The notes beneath the pieces are model-generated. The model ran no database searches and was not told the origin of the DNA. It saw nothing but the letters and a program-made list of their open reading frames with translations. A stretch of DNA of 64,000 bases from an uncultured Paracoccaceae bacterium (GTDB lineage: Bacteria > Pseudomonadota > Alphaproteobacteria > Rhodobacterales > Rhodobacteraceae). Where the stretch lies: the NCBI GenBank assembly GCA_938016515.1, contig CALILP010000034.1, forward strand, positions 1 to 64,000, given 5' to 3'. This document shows positions 61,783 to 64,000 of the stretch, piece after piece (within the stretch, counting starts at the first letter, position 1; each line of letters starts with the position of its first letter). The position numbers were made by a program, and so were the translations under genes.

Positions 61783-64000
61783 ATGCCTGAGAACGATCAC
61801 GCCCATCCCCGCCGCACGGTCCCCGAAGACGGGATCTATACGCCCAACGCCCCTGCTGCATTTGTAGAGCTCGGTGTCGCCACCTGTTTTTCCTTTCTGC
61901 GCGGTGCCTCTGATGCTGTGGATCTGGCCACCACAGCCTGGGAGTTGGGATATGACACGATCGGCTGTGCTGACCTGAACAGTTTTGCCGGTGCTGTCCG
62001 TATTCACTCAGAGGCCACCACCTGTGCGTTGCGTCCCTTGATTGGCACCCGGATCATGTTGCTAGATGGGGCGCAGTTCCTTGTCTATCCCAAAACCCGC
62101 AGGGCCTATGGACGCTTGTGTCAGCTGATCTCGAAGGGGCGCACCCGGGATGTGGATGGGAATTGGCAGCTTAAGGGAGCCTGTGATCTGACCCTGCAGG
62201 ATCTGGTGGATCATGCTGACGGGTCGGTTGTGATTGCGGTTCCCCCCAAGGCCCTTTCCCAGTTCGCCCGCGCGTTGCAGAAGCTGGTCAAAGCCTTGCC
62301 GCAACTGACCCATCTGGCCGCCAGTTATCATTATCATGGCGATGATCGCGCCCGGCTGAACCGGTTGGATGCTTTGGCAGATCAGCACGGGCTGACCCTG
62401 CTGGCCACGAATGACATTCTTTACCATGCCCCGGATCGTCGTCCGTTGCAGGATGTGATGACCTGTATTCGCGAAAAGACAACCATTGCCAAAGCCGGAT
62501 CAAAGCTGCTCCCGAACGCAGAGCGGCATCTGAAATCACCTGCTGAGATGTGCCGTCTGTTTACCGAGTGGCCCCATGCTATTCGCGCCACCCGCGATTT
62601 GGCTGATCAGCTGTCCTTCTCGCTGAACGAGTTGCGGTATGAATATCCCTCCGAGGTAGTCCCCGACGGGATGGGTCCGCAGGCCTATCTGGAGCAGTTG
62701 ACCTGGAAAGGCGCGGAGAGCCGGTATCCTGACGGGATACCAAGCGAGACGCGCGCCACGATCATCAAAGAGCTGGCGATGATCCAAAAGAAGGACATCG
62801 CCCAGTATTTCCTGACCATTCAGGATATTGTCCGCTATGCCCGGCACGAGGCTGAACCGCCCATTCTGTGTCAGGGACGCGGGTCGGCTGCGAACTCTGC
62901 CGTTTGTTATGTGTTAGGGATTACCGCAGTTGATCCTGCCCAGCACCAGTTGCTGTTTGAGCGGTTCATCTCTGAGGACCGTGATGAGCCCCCAGATATT
63001 GATGTGGATTTTGAGCATGAGCGCCGCGAGGAGGTCATTCAGCATATCTACGAAAAGTACGGCCGCCATCGTGCCGGCCTTTGTGCCACCGTCATTCATT
63101 ACCGCCCCCGATCGGCCATCCGCGAGGTCGGCAAGGTCATGGGCCTGTCCGAGGATGTGACAGGTGCGCTTGCCAAGACGATCTGGGGGGCGTGGGGCAA
63201 GGATGTGGATGGCACCCATGTGTCAGAGGCCGGGCTAGACCTGTCTGATCCGGTGTTGCGCCGCACCATTGTCATCGCTCAGCAACTGATCGGAATGCCC
63301 CGCCATTTGGGCCAGCATGTCGGCGGCTTTATTCTGACCGAGAAAGCCCTGACCGAGACTGTTCCAATTGGCAACGGTGCCATGCCCGACCGCTCTTTCA
63401 TTGAGTGGGACAAGGATGACATTGATGCTTTGGGCATTCTGAAGGTCGATATTCTGGCTTTGGGGATGCTGACCTGTATCCGCAAATGCTTTGATCTGAT
63501 TGACGCCCATTATGGTGAGCGCTGGGATCTGGCCACCGTCCCGCAGGAAGACCCCCGCGTGTATGATATGCTGTGCAAAGGCGACAGCATTGGGGTGTTT
63601 CAGGTCGAAAGCCGGGCACAGATCAACATGCTGCCCCGCCTGCGCCCTCGCACGTTTTATGATCTGGTGATCGAGGTCGCCATTGTTCGCCCCGGTCCAA
63701 TCCAAGGCGACATGGTGCATCCGTATTTGCGCAGGCGGTCGGGCGAAGAACCGATCAGCTACCCTGCCCCTGCCGCCCCACACGATCCGCGCGAGTTAAA
63801 AAAGATTTTGGGCCGCACCTTGGGCGTCCCTATCTTTCAGGAACAGGCGATGAAGATCGCGATTGATGCGGCGAAGTTTTCCTCCAAGGAGGCCAATGAG
63901 CTGCGCAAGGCGATGGCCACGTTTCGCTCCAGGGGCACCATCGGGTTGCTGGAGGACAAGATGGTGGGCCGTATGGTGGAGCGGGGCTATGACCCGGAGT
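61783..64000 (+). CDS. dnaE2: Error-prone DNA polymerase DnaE2, N-terminal part (truncated by window edge)
   Basis: Translation from ATG 61783: MPENDHAHPRR...FVELGVATCFSFLRGASDAVDLATTAWELGYDTIGCADLNSFAGAVRIHSEA ... LCQGRGSAANSAVCYVLGIT ... PPDIDVDFEHERREEVIQHIYEKYG. Confidence 0.96.
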   Translation, partial: MPENDHAHPRRTVPEDGIYTPNAPAAFVELGVATCFSFLRGASDAVDLATTAWELGYDTIGCADLNSFAGAVRIHSEATTCALRPLIGTRIMLLDGAQFLVYPKTRRAYGRLCQLISKGRTRDVDGNWQLKGACDLTLQDLVDHADGSVVIAVPPKALSQFARALQKLVKALPQLTHLAASYHYHGDDRARLNRLDALADQHGLTLLATNDILYHAPDRRPLQDVMTCIREKTTIAKAGSKLLPNAERHLKSPAEMCRLFTEWPHAIRATRDLADQLSFSLNELRYEYPSEVVPDGMGPQAYLEQLTWKGAESRYPDGIPSETRATIIKELAMIQKKDIAQYFLTIQDIVRYARHEAEPPILCQGRGSAANSAVCYVLGITAVDPAQHQLLFERFISEDRDEPPDIDVDFEHERREEVIQHIYEKYGRHRAGLCATVIHYRPRSAIREVGKVMGLSEDVTGALAKTIWGAWGKDVDGTHVSEAGLDLSDPVLRRTIVIAQQLIGMPRHLGQHVGGFILTEKALTETVPIGNGAMPDRSFIEWDKDDIDALGILKVDILALGMLTCIRKCFDLIDAHYGERWDLATVPQEDPRVYDMLCKGDSIGVFQVESRAQINMLPRLRPRTFYDLVIEVAIVRPGPIQGDMVHPYLRRRSGEEPISYPAPAAPHDPRELKKILGRTLGVPIFQEQAMKIAIDAAKFSSKEANELRKAMATFRSRGTIGLLEDKMVGRMVERGYDPE

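Overview
The window is a gene-dense alphaproteobacterial chromosome segment, most likely Rhodobacteraceae/Roseobacter group judging from gene content and order. It shows no rRNA, tRNA, CRISPR array, integrase or IS element that I could recognise. From left to right it holds: the start of a nuo (complex I) operon with GFA-family and sulfotransferase genes between nuoC and nuoD; a leucine/isovalerate (liu) operon interrupted by a tandem family of LprI/DUF1311-like proteins; glmU-glmS, a diguanylate cyclase and moaA; a frameshifted VOC/glyoxalase remnant; pntAB; a complete type I secretion locus with a BapA-like Ig-repeat protein; a pqi/MCE lipid-transport operon; a probable sulfoquinovose (SQ) catabolism locus; a glycerate kinase; and the imuA-imuB-dnaE2 SOS mutagenesis cassette, with an alphaproteobacterial SOS box upstream of imuA and dnaE2 running off the window. 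The most interesting locus is 47.9-57.3 kb. It has an ABC sugar transporter, a UTRA-GntR regulator and SmoC/SmoB/SmoA-like enzymes, but no GH31 sulfoquinovosidase. Instead, a Gfo/Idh/MocA protein is operonic with the regulator and could be an NAD-dependent (GH188-type) sulfoquinovosidase. Several families of short dispersed palindromic repeats also sit at gene 3' ends. All family calls come from reading the translations; no database search was run.
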